Below are positions 54,079-64,000 of a stretch of 64,000 nt of DNA, piece by piece (within the stretch, counting starts at the first letter, position 1; the number at the start of each line of letters is the position of its first letter). A program made the position numbers and the translations under genes. Source of the stretch: Lotus japonicus. Taxonomy: Eukaryota; Streptophyta; Magnoliopsida; Fabales; Fabaceae. The stretch spans positions 22,073,802 through 22,137,801 of the forward strand of contig NC_080041.1 of assembly GCF_012489685.1 (NCBI RefSeq). The letters are read 5' to 3'. Under the pieces are notes generated by a model. The model saw only the letters and a list, made by a program, of their open reading frames with translations. It was not told where the DNA came from and did not search any database.

Positions 54079-57000
54079 TGTGAGACCTAAGTTTTTAAGC
54101 TTAGAATAAGTGAATGAAAATCCTATTCACGATTAGGTTTGATGTATCGTGAAGGAAGACCTGAACAAGTGTTTATCGAATGGAATAAATTTATGAAAGA
54201 GAAAGTTCAGGAAAAGTCTAAGGATTGTATCAAAGTCGATAAAAGTTATAGTACAAGTAGTGTTCGCTTATACCTAGGGCAAGAGCGCTAGTAAATAGCT
54301 AATTTGCACTTAAAGACACGCTGGAAACTAATTCCAAAAATCTTCAGAGAAATGTTAGAACTTCTCTTAAACCTTCCATGACGAGCGTTTCAATGCGAAA
54401 CCCTAGAATGTACGAACGTCCGATTCCAATTCTCGGAGATTTGCCGAAACTAAAACCCTGATAGTTCAAGAAACCTAAAATGAACGGTTGATGAAGACTT
54501 TTTCTATTCGGAGCTTCAAACGAAGATTCCACACGCGTACATCTCTTGATGTTTCCAATCTTTCTTCAGAAGGAAGTTTTCTCTTCCGACATCCATTGCA
54601 AAAAGTAGATTTTCGGGTAAAATAGATTTACACTGACTTTGGATTGTTTACCTTAATTCCAAGAAACCTCTTTTGAGTTTTGGAATTCTGTCGCCATAAT
54701 CTATCTTAGAATTCACGGAGGATGGCGCCGGAAAAATCGGAATCGCGAAATTTTCATTTTCCTGCATTTTCCATCCCCTATAAATAGGAGAAAAAAATCA
54801 AAACTCTTCACCATTCCATCACCCAAAACCGCGAACTTCAAGGAGGAGGAGGAAGAGAAGATTTTCGCCGTTTCTTGCTTGATCGTTGTTCTGACAATTG
54901 CTACTTGAAGATATCGAGGTATAGATGCTAATCCTTACTTCTGATCGTCAATTCCGTCGTTTTTCACTATGTCTTTCTCTGCTCTAAGTTTTGAGCTTTT
55001 TGTAAAACTGTCCAAATAACTTCATCTTTCTATCTAAACCTCTTCCCTACGTTCCCAAGAGCATGTTTAGCGGATTACATTTCGCCGATTCTCGCCGAAC
55101 TGCCGTCGAGTTTCAATTCTGCTTCAAATACCCATTTTTGGCTAAAGTTTCGTCCTTTGGGCTGAAAACTCTCGACTGAGCTTAGTGTCATTAGGATTAG
55201 TCGCCATAAACGTTGTTGGTGACGTCCCCATCAAGTTTGTTTTTCGAAATTCCAATTTTGAAATTCTGAGCTAAAAATATTGACCAAAATACCCTTGCGA
55301 CAGTTTTCGATCCGATAATTTTTCTGAGTTTTGATTCGCCTTAGTTACGACTAATGATAACCTAGGAACCAAGTTTGATCGAAGAAAAATCGGCGCACAC
55401 AATTAAAGTGTGTGGTCGTGAGCACCTCCAAGGGGGGAGGAAAATTCCTTTTTTGAAAACTTGTCTTATCGCGTTAGATTATCGTACTTCGAAGTATATG
55501 CTACTTCGTGTAACCTTAGTGAGTATTGATTGCTGAGTTTCTGACTGATTACGATGGAATTCTGTGGTGTTTGCTCTAAGGTTCGTTTGAGGAATTTCCA
55601 GAAGAGGAAGGCAGAGATTGTGAGGGAACGCTTGAGGATAACGCTGGAGGAGCTATAGGTGAGGGCTACTCACTGAACTATTAGTTAATGCTTTAGGTGT
55701 CGACGAATTCGACTTGATTTACTGTTTATGCACTTGTTTGTGTTTGACTGGGAAATGTTTTCTGAGGCTTCGGCTGACAATGATGATTATTCATCTCTTG
55801 ATTGTTTTTGAGATTGATTCACATGCTATGTGCTAAATGGTTAATCTAGGATGTGTGATATTTGATCTATATGCTAAGTGCTACATGGTTAATCTAGGAT
55901 GTGTTGATATATGTGCCATGACTGTTGGATTGTGCTAATTTGACTATGCAATTACACAAATATCTGTTGTGCTTCAGAGTGAGGATAACGGGCATGTAAT
56001 GCCAAATTTATTATGAGATTTTGGGAAAGTTTGACGGGACGAACGGAGGTTCGGGCCTTGTTATTGTTTTAGTGGATCGAGACATTCTCTGGGAGTTACT
56101 TGGGATTATGGGATCTTTGAAACTCATAAGATTTGCGATAAGACTAAATGGGAACTATTTTACAATGAAATTTCATAAGACATTAAACAACCTCTAAACC
56201 TTTAAATAATGATAACAATCTCGGATGAAAGCTTAGGGTTTGAATATTAGATTTGGAAAAAGAGAAGTGTCGTCGAATCGAAGTGTTAGGGAAATTGATA
56301 AGTTCTGAGTATGTTGATACTCTTTTGCTCGATGAGCAGTTTCGTGGTTTGGCTATCTAAGTGATAAGCCGGGAAATAGGTAATTTCCGAGTATGTTGAT
56401 ACTCTTTGCTCGCTGAGCAGTTTTGACCATCGGATGGAGATGAGTCGGATGATTTTGAGAAATCATCATGAGATAATACTTTTTATAATTAATTGTCTTT
56501 TGTCGTAGAATCGACTTTTGCCTTAAGGTATGCTTTTTAGAGACAATAAGTTAGCTAGAACACGTGGCGACGTGTCGAGTGAGGTCGGAGACGTTGTTTG
56601 GCTAATCACTTTGCATTCATGCACTCATTTCTGGGGTTAATACACGGCGGGATACCGGACCTCGGTGGATTCCAAAATGGTCATAAGACCCGGATTTCCA
56701 CATAAGAACACTGCGGTGATCCTTCGTAGCAGACAGAAATGGCAGACCTTCGGGTTCACTGCTGATCTGACTACCTTTTGTGTTTGGTGTAAGAGGCACG
56801 CAGGCAGAAATGGTCCCATCGTGGCTGGTGTTAAGGCTGACTCGTTGATGCCCATCCCTCGGGAATGCATCTTGTTCCTCGTCATCTCATTCATGCAACA
56901 TGCATACTGACTTAGTTGCCGAGTGTGATTGATACTTGTTAATCTTACTTGATGCATGTTAATTGTTATTATTGTCATTTATATTCATTGGGAAATATAC

Positions 57001-58110
57001 AACTTTATGATGCTATCACTAACTTATAAGCCTAAGTAGCTATCCCCTAAACTTATCTATTGGAGTTATTACTTACATAATTCTTTGGAGTTGACCCTCG
57101 CGTCTTCTGTGTGTGATTTGGCGGACTACGCCCATTGTCAGATGTCCATGGCGGACTGGTTCACGATGGTTCACCCTTCAGGGGGGGACTAGGTTTGAGA
57201 TGCTAGATCAGGATGACCCCGGCTCATGGGTGGTCGACCCCGCTGGCCATCGAGCGACTTACTCGGGGAGGATCATGAAGGACCGTGTCGACCGACTGTG
57301 ACACTTGACGGAAGGAGTGCTGAAGAGATGCACCGTCAGCTTCAACCTGCCACCCGGCGTGCACTGCGGACCAGGAGTAGGAGCACCACCACCACCGTCA
57401 TCTTCGGATGATGAGGACCCCTCAGAGGAGGAGCCTGTGGGATGGACTTCTGCTGAGTCTAGCTCACCTACTGTTGCTGTCATTGATGACTTTGGCTAGG
57501 GCCCTAAGCCCGTGAGGCCAGCACATGAGCGCATCGCAGTAGCGAGAGGAGGACGGATGGTGTACATTGACTTAGTCGTCCTGGATTCCGATTCGGACGA
57601 TGATCACGCTAGCATGTAGTTTTGAGTGCTGGTGTGAACTCCTCTAGACAGGATTAGTGTAGGAGTAGAGTCATAGCTCTGAACGTCATTGTTTCATTTG
57701 GGGACAAGGTAGTTTCCTGACCGATAGCTTTTTGTGTGGTTTCTTTACGGAAATCACAGAGAGTTGGTTGGACTAGGAGGTCTTGTTTAGGCCGTTTGGG
57801 CTGACTTATTCTCATTTTTTAGGGATTGTGTTGCGGACACTTGACCTTTCTTTTTGGCTTGTACATATTGCCTACGGGCGCCAATTTCTGTTACTTCCCG
57901 TCACTAGAGGTTACTCGTGACGAGGTTCGCTACTTACAGCGGGGGCTGTAAATATATTGTATATTAGTTCTGTTGTCTTTTGTTGTAGAGTTTCAGTTCA
58001 TTAAGTCTTTAGTTTTATCAGTTAAAAAAATCGAAAAAAAATATTCCCGTTTTTCCGCTTTATTTTCTTTTTGGTTACTAAAGTGACGCCACCGAAATCG
58101 GGGTGTTACA
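54079..58110 (+). repeat. Tekay-type 3' LTR (4032 bp)
   Basis: Same structure as the 5' LTR, with a TATA box near 54779. Its ORF copy (about 57095-57619) shares the G-run frameshift and has two extra stops, TGA near 57299 and TAG near 57497. Confidence 0.9.
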
Positions 58111-58115
58111 GAACC

Positions 58116-61100
58116 CATGTCATGCAAGGATATATATTGGGCCGGAGAACTCAACCGCTGAGCCAAGACTACTTGGAATGAGCCAAGGCATTTCCTCTAT
58201 GGATCACTTCCTTGCCAATGGATCATGCTATTTCATGGATCTTAACCATTGTTTAGTTAGCCCACTTTCTCATCTTTTTTTTGGTCGAACACTTCCTCAT
58301 CCAGTAGATAGTATTTTAGATGGCTCAATCCTATTGGGTTTTCAGATATTGGGCTACATGCATTTTGGCAGTTTTATTAATTCTAGTTTATCAATTTCAC
58401 ATTGTATTAGTAAATGTTAGAAGCCTAGAATATTATATATATCTCTCATGACACCGTTAAATCTAGAGAGCACTAGTTTAGTATAAATTGCATTATATAA
58501 CCAATAGTAAATGCATATTTCTAATTTAATATATTGTAGAAATATTTCTCACATAACTCTCGTACCTTTTCCTCCACTGCTAACCTAGTACTAGCCACTA
58601 ATTAATAACCAACTAAATTAAATTACTGAATGGTCTAATTCCTTGTTTCACAAATCCATGGAATTCTGTCGGATATTTTTGCCAGTGATTGCTAAGAATT
58701 TCGATTACCGCTTAAAGGGATATAACCAAAGTGACAAGTCCTAACAATCCCAGTGACATGATTTAGTCAAATCCACACGCTACCACGTGATAGGTTGCTA
58801 GGAAATATTACAGTTGAGAGGGACATAATTTTCTTCTGAATGTCCACTTTATTATCAAAATGTATGAAATTGGCAGCTTATAGAAATTGTAAAAGAGGAG
58901 TATTGAAAGAAAGGGTGTGTGATGGGTTGCTAGGGAATATTACAGTAGAGAGGGTCATAATTTTCTTCTGAATGTCCACTTTGTTGGGGACAAGGGTCAA
59001 TCTTAAATTTATCTTTGTGTGTCCACTTTGTCTATTTTAAGGTTGGGTGTGATATGTGATAAATTGTGTTTCCCGGTCCATGGTCTACAGCTCATGCTTC
59101 TATATAAAAAGTATCAACATAGTCTGAGTTTTAACTCTGTTCAATTTCTTTCAAACTTCAATCTCGTTGAGCACCACTTCCCCAGCACCACTCTCTTCAA
59201 ACTTCACTCTCGTTGAGCATGGCATTCTCAGCTCTTCCAGTTCCCCAGACGCGCCCACCGGTGACGATACCGGGATCGTTCGATCACGGGTCGCATTGGT
59301 TCTGGAAGCTGCCTCTGGTCGTGGTTGGCTCGGTGGTCGGCGCGCTACTTCTCGACCGAGAAGTTCGGAGCATCTACCGATGCGTGTTCCCGGCACCGGA
59401 GGCTCAGCCACAGGTGCATGCGGCACCGCAGTAGAGATGTGGAGGCATTAAGACTTATGAAGCATTGTTTTTTTTTTTTGGATAAGCAACTTATGAAGCA
59501 TTGTAATATTCCATTAATAAAATTGTCTTTCCCACTAAAATTTGCGTAGATGAGTATCTGTTAATTATTATTGTCTTACAGTATTTAGGGCTATTCTAAT
59601 GGGATGCGGCTTTATTGTAGTTGTTGTGAGCATACTTCCACAACTAAAGTTGTTTGCTTGTACATTTGATTATATGAATAGTTTTGAAAATGAATAGTTG
59701 AGGTTTCAGTCTCCACAACACTACTAGTAGGATTAATGGAGCAAATTGTTGCAAGTTCACAGACCTTAGATTGTTTAATGGAGAAAATTGTTTGGGGTTC
59801 ATGAAGGACAGTGGGGATGTTCTACTCTAGAATAGTTTTTGCTGGTTAAGTCATTAAAGCTCAAACAAATGGGTGCAGATAGTTGTGTTCTGTCAACAAG
59901 GGAGATGATACCTTAAAAAATTTGAACCTCCTCTTGTTCTTCAGGAATTTGTTAACCATGGTAAGCAATTATTATTCATGTATCAATTTTTTACTCTTCA
60001 ATGGATAGCACATCATAATAAGTGAATAACACATGCTGATTCTTTAAGGCGCAGGTGGTCTTTAAGGTTTATATAGTTGGTGATGCTGGCATATATAATT
60101 TTCCAAGGGTTTCTTGTTCTTGTGCTGCATCTTCTATAGATGACGCAGATAGTAAGATATCATGTCTTCTGGACCAAAAGCTTTTCTATCCTAGTATTTT
60201 TGGTTTTTATAATTTGTTAGGTTTTAGATTACTACTAACTCTTTACAATTTATATTCTCATCTCTACGATGCATATCTGGTTGCTAATTGTATATGGCCT
60301 GATCATATGTAATAGCACAGTTACATAGATACTGATAATAGCTTTTATTGGGTTTTTTTATTTATTATCTATATTTTATCCACGAAAACCTGATTAGTGA
60401 TTCTAATTCAGTTTCAGTACTCTGTCTCTGTGTTTCATTCAATGTTAATGTGAAGGTGGGAGATTTCTGCACAGCCTAAGGTTGTTGTCAAAATTGAAAG
60501 TGAAAAAGATATGATGGCTTTGCAAGTAAGTACTGCTTGGGGTAATTTTGTGCTACATTAGCTATGTCCTGGTGGAATGTGTTTATGATCTGTTTTAAAT
60601 ACTTGCTTGTTGTAGTCTGTAGAGGACAACTATAAGAGAAAAATTTATAGTCCATAGAGCAATGAAAGGAAGGGAAGTTTGGGCTATACTGTGAGAATAT
60701 TGTCGATGAAGTCACGCAAAACTTAGAAATGTATATTTATAATAACTGACAACTGCAACTATATATGGCTTTAAAGCTGTTTTCAATGAAATTTGTGGTT
60801 GATTTTATTTGAAGTTCGATCCACCTAGCCCCAAAATGTCATTACTACTTTTCTTCTCATTTCTTTTAGAAATTTTTATATGCATGGTTTTCTATCTGAG
60901 GGTGGTTTCATTGTAGTAAACTTGCTTAATGTTTTAGGAAAGGGCTAAATCTCTGAAGTTACCCATTCATATCACAATCGACGCTGGGAGAACACAGATT
61001 GTACCAAGGAGTGTTTTGAACTTAATTTGAGAAATGAGGGATTAATTTGCATGTCATAAGTGTTGCTTCTACTCTCAAAAATTAAAAATATAATAAAATA

Positions 61101-61368
61101 TACACGACCGAATTCCAAGTTCCAACGAACATTTTCATTTCCAAATTGGCATATACACCCAGTTTTCACGATGAGCGAGCTCGCGAAGAAAGCTCTGCGA
61201 AGAACGAACGTGGTATACCTCATTTTTCTATTCAAAGAAAAAATATATCATTGTGATTGTTTTGATTCTTGCACTAATTAATAGTATATAAGTTGCTAAG
61301 TAATTATAAGTAAATTAATGTGCATGAAGTCTCAAATATATTTAAAAAATAGTAGAGAAAATGAGTGT
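58116..61368 (+). repeat. Segmental unit, copy B (right part)
   Basis: It continues copy B, which begins at 46738 and was split by the Tekay element. It is collinear with 42145-46740 except for the copy-A insert. It ends in a GT/GC microsatellite. Confidence 0.85.
59219..61030 (+). pseudogene. PTH2-like gene remnant, copy B
   Basis: Same organisation as copy A: a 71-codon membrane-segment ORF (59219-59434, intact), a QPKVVVKIESEKDMMALQ block at 60454-60525 and an ERAKSLKLPIHITIDAGRTQ block from 60938 to a TGA at 61028. Substitutions relative to copy A are scattered, but the first ORF stays open. Confidence 0.6.
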
Positions 61369-61406
61369 GTGTGTGTGTGTGTGCGTGCGTGCGTGCGTGT
61401 GTGCGT
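61369..61406 (+). repeat. (GT)n/(GCGT)n microsatellite at the unit junction
   Basis: Pure GT repeats followed by GCGT repeats. A shorter version is at 63901-63924. It marks the tandem junction of copies B/C and C/next. Confidence 0.9.
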
Positions 61407-61602
61407 ATCATATATTAGCTAATAATAGGCGCTGAATAAATCTTATTACAGCTATGGCGTTTAGCATTCACAGGAATAGCTTTATGCAAGCAAGACAAGA
61501 TAAAAACCTTGATTTTCTTCGAGATACGAAGTTTCCAGATCCAACACCAATCTATCACCGGTTCCAAATTACCATCGTGGGATTTTAACCAAGCATGACC
61601 AT
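61407..61602 (-). mobile_element. LINE fragment (zf-RVT region)
   Basis: On the minus strand one frame gives WCWIWKLRISKKIKVF then CLHKAIPVNAKRHS, which resembles the zinc-binding reverse-transcriptase (zf-RVT) domain of plant LINEs. It replaces the DNA found upstream of the PTH2-like promoter in copies A and B. It recurs at 63925-64000. Confidence 0.6.
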
Positions 61603-63900
61603 CATATAAAGAGTATCAACATAGTCTGAGTTTTAACTCTGTTCAATTTCTTTCAAACTTCAATCTCGTTGAGCACCACTTCCCCAGCACCACTCTCTTC
61701 AAACTTCACTCTCGTTGAGCATGGCATTCTCAGCTCTTCGAGTTCCCCAGACGCGCCCACCGGTGACGATACCGGGATCGTTCGATCACGGGTCGCATTG
61801 GTTCTGGAAACTGCCTCTGGTCGTGGTTGGCGCGGTGGTCGGCGCGCTACTTCTCGACCGAGCAGTTCGGAGCATCTACCGATGCGTGTTCCCGGCACCG
61901 GAGGCTCAGCCACAGGTGCATGCGGCACCGCAGTAGAGATGTGGAGGCTTTAAGACTTATGAAGCATTGTTTTTTTTTTTTGGATAAGCAACTTATGAAG
62001 CATTGTTTTTTTTTTTTTTTTGGATAAGCAACTTATGAAGCATTGTAATATTCCATTAATAAAATTGTCTTTCCCACTGAAATTTGCGTAGATGAGTATC
62101 TGTTAATTATTATTGTCTTACAGTATTTGGGGCTATTCTAATGGGATGCGGCTTTATTGTAGTTGTTGTGAGCATACTTCCACAACTAAAGTTGTTTGCT
62201 TGTACATTTGATTATATGATTAGTTTTGGAAATGAATAGTTGAGGTTTCAGTCTCCACAACAATACTAGTAGGATTAATGGAGCAAATTGTTGCAAGTTC
62301 ACAGACCTTAGATTGTTTAATGGAGCAAATTGTTTGGGGTTCATGAAGGACAGTGGGGATGTTCTACTCTAGAATAGTTTTTGCTGGTTAAGTCATTAAA
62401 GCTCAAACAAATGGGTGCAGATAGTTGTGTTATGTCAACAAGGGAGATGATACCTTAAAAATTTGAACCTCCTCTTGTTCTTCAGGAATTTGTTAACCAT
62501 GGTAAGCAATTATTATTCATGTATCAATTTTTTACTCTTCAATGGATAGCACATAATAATAAGTGAATAACACATGCTGATTCTTTAAGGCGCAGGTGGT
62601 CTTTAAGGTTTATATAGTTGGTGATGCTGGCATATATAATTTTCCAAGGGTTTCTTGTGCTGCATCTTCTGTAGATGACGCAGATAGTAAGATATCATGT
62701 CTTCTGGACCAAAAGCTTTTCTATCCTAGTATTTTTGGTTTTTATAATTTGTTAGGTTTTAGATTACTACTAACTCTTTACAATTTATATTCTCATCTCT
62801 ACGATGCATATCTGGTTGCTAATTGTATATGGCCTGATCATATGTAAAAGCACACTTACATAGATACTGATAATAGCTTTTATTGGGTTTTTTTATTTAT
62901 TATCTATATTTTATCCACGAAAACCTGATTAGTGATTCTAATTCAGTTTCAGTACTCTGTCTCTGTGTTTCATTCAATGTTAATGTGAAGGTGGGAGATT
63001 TCTGCACAGCCTAAGGTTGTTGTCAAAATTGAAAGTGAAAAAGATATGATGGCTTTGCAAGTAAGTACTGCTTGGGGTAATTTTGTGCTACATTAGCTAT
63101 GTCCTGGTGGAATGTGTTTATGATCTGTTTTAAATACTTGCTTGTTGTAGTCTGTAGAGGACAACTATAAGAGAAAAACTTATTGTCCATAGAGCAATGA
63201 AAGGAAGGGAAGTTTGGTGCTATACTGTGAGAATATTGTCGATGAAGTCACGCGAAACTTAGAAATGTATATTTATAATAACTGACAACTGCAACTATAT
63301 ATGGCTTTAAAACTGTTTTCAATGAAATTTGTGGTTGATTTTATTTGAAGTTCGATCCACCTAGCCCCAAAATGTCATTACTACTTTTCTTCTCATTTCT
63401 TTTAGAAATTTTTATATGCATGGTTTTCTATCTGAGGGTGGTTTCATTGTAGTAAACTTGCTTAATATTTTAGGAAAGGGCTAAATCTCTGAAGTTACCC
63501 ATTCATATCACAATCGACGCTGGGAGAACACAGATTGTACCAAGGAGTGTTTTGAACTTAATTTGAGAAATGAGGGATTAATTTGCATGTCATAAGTGCT
63601 GCTTCTACTCTCAAAAATTAAAAATATAATAAAATTTACACGACAGAATTCCAAGTTCCAACGAACATTTTCATTTCCAAATTGGCATATACACCCAGTT
63701 TTCACGATGAGCGAGCTCGCGAAGAAAGCTCTGCGAAAAACGAACATGGTATACCTCATTTTTCTATTCAAAGAAAAAATATATCATCGGGATTGTTTTG
63801 ATTCTTGCACTAATTAATAGTATATAAGTTACTAAGTAATTATAAGTAAATTAATGTGCATGAAGTCTCAAATATATTTAAAAAATAGTAGAGAAAATGA
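61603..63900 (+). repeat. Segmental unit, copy C
   Basis: Begins at the TATA region of the PTH2-like gene and is collinear with copy B. The B/C period measured at the LINE junction is 2518 bp. A second A/T-run block (TTTTTTTTGGATAAGCAAC) after the first ORF is duplicated only here. Confidence 0.85.
61721..63566 (+). pseudogene. PTH2-like gene remnant, copy C
   Basis: The 71-codon ORF (61721-61936) is intact. The PTH2-like blocks lie at 62989-63060 and 63474-63566. It is very close to copy B in sequence, as expected for a recent tandem duplication. Confidence 0.6.
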
Positions 63901-63924
63901 GTGTGCGTGCGTGCGTGTGTGCGT

Positions 63925-64000
63925 ATCATATATTAGCTAATAATAGGCGCTGAGTAAATCTTATTACAGCTATGGCGTTTAGCATTCACAGGAATAGCTT
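63925..64000 (-). mobile_element. Start of the next tandem unit (LINE fragment), cut by the window edge
   Basis: Repeats 61407-61482 almost exactly, so at least one further copy of the array should lie to the right of this window. Confidence 0.75.

Larger units (their letters stand above)
46898..58110 (+). mobile_element. Tekay/Del-type Ty3 chromovirus with 4-kb LTRs, defective
   Basis: The LTRs 46898-50846 and 54079-58110 start TGTGAGACCT and end GGGGTGTTACA. GAACC flanks both ends (46893-46897 and 58111-58115). The primer site TGGTATCAGAGC is at 50850-50861. A G-rich polypurine tract lies at 54066-54078. The internal region is only 3.2 kb because gag, protease and most of RT are gone. Long LTRs plus a C-terminal chromodomain-like segment point to the Tekay/Del clade. 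Confidence 0.9.

Noticed and set aside
59167..59451. 94- and 91-codon ORFs on both strands over the 71-codon ORF
   Set aside because: They overlap it in other frames, and the 71-codon frame has the better ATG, TATA spacing and hydrophobic segment. They are regarded as shadows, although the alternative frames are also open in all copies.

Overview
This window is nuclear DNA from a flowering plant, probably a eudicot and possibly a legume. The evidence is a neprosin-type gene with seven spliced exons, pieces of plant CCR4-NOT1 and receptor-like kinase genes, a nuclear copy of plastid rpoC1/trnM DNA, and nested LTR retrotransposons of plant-specific lineages. The legume assignment rests on overall resemblance of the repeats and is weak. 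No prokaryotic features were seen.

Layout. 38-3218 (minus): an apparently intact neprosin-family gene with a Mutator-like non-autonomous element in one intron. 3359-17780: a LINE-type RNase H segment cut in two by a 13.4-kb Sirevirus (Ty1/copia) on the minus strand (3515-16877, TSD TAGTG). That element carries gag, pol, an env-like ORF and an antisense ORF, and its 5' LTR is itself split by an inverted solo LTR of the same family. 17780-23300: a Stowaway-like MITE, a solo Ty3 LTR containing a LINE fragment, two tandem-repeat blocks, and a complete 365-bp TRIM element with identical LTRs. 23309-26062: a truncated copia element. 26325-26903: a hAT MITE. 27416-35677: a Ty3 element (TSD GAAGC) whose integrase has been replaced by a 4.1-kb solo LTR of a Tekay/Del-type chromovirus. 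35700-37115: a CCR4-NOT subunit 1 pseudogene. 37430-38890: degenerate minisatellites. 39600-40490: degenerate exons including a kinase fragment. 41838-64000: a segmental unit present as copies A, B and C plus the start of another. Each unit carries a peptidyl-tRNA hydrolase 2-like gene remnant beginning with a 71-residue membrane-segment ORF. Copy A contains plastid DNA. Copy B is interrupted by an 11.2-kb Tekay-type element with 4-kb LTRs (46898-58110, TSD GAACC).

There is no shared pathway here: the only gene that looks fully functional is the neprosin gene. The interest lies in the mobile DNA. The Tekay-type LTRs contain a conserved, apparently spliced gene of unknown function ending in a SUMO-interacting-motif-like tail. 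The Sirevirus has a TATA-driven coiled-coil ORF on its antisense strand. The TRIM places tRNA-like Pol III A and B boxes across its LTR/PBS junction, and similar box pairs recur in three unrelated repeats. Exact target-site duplications allow the order of nesting to be read directly.
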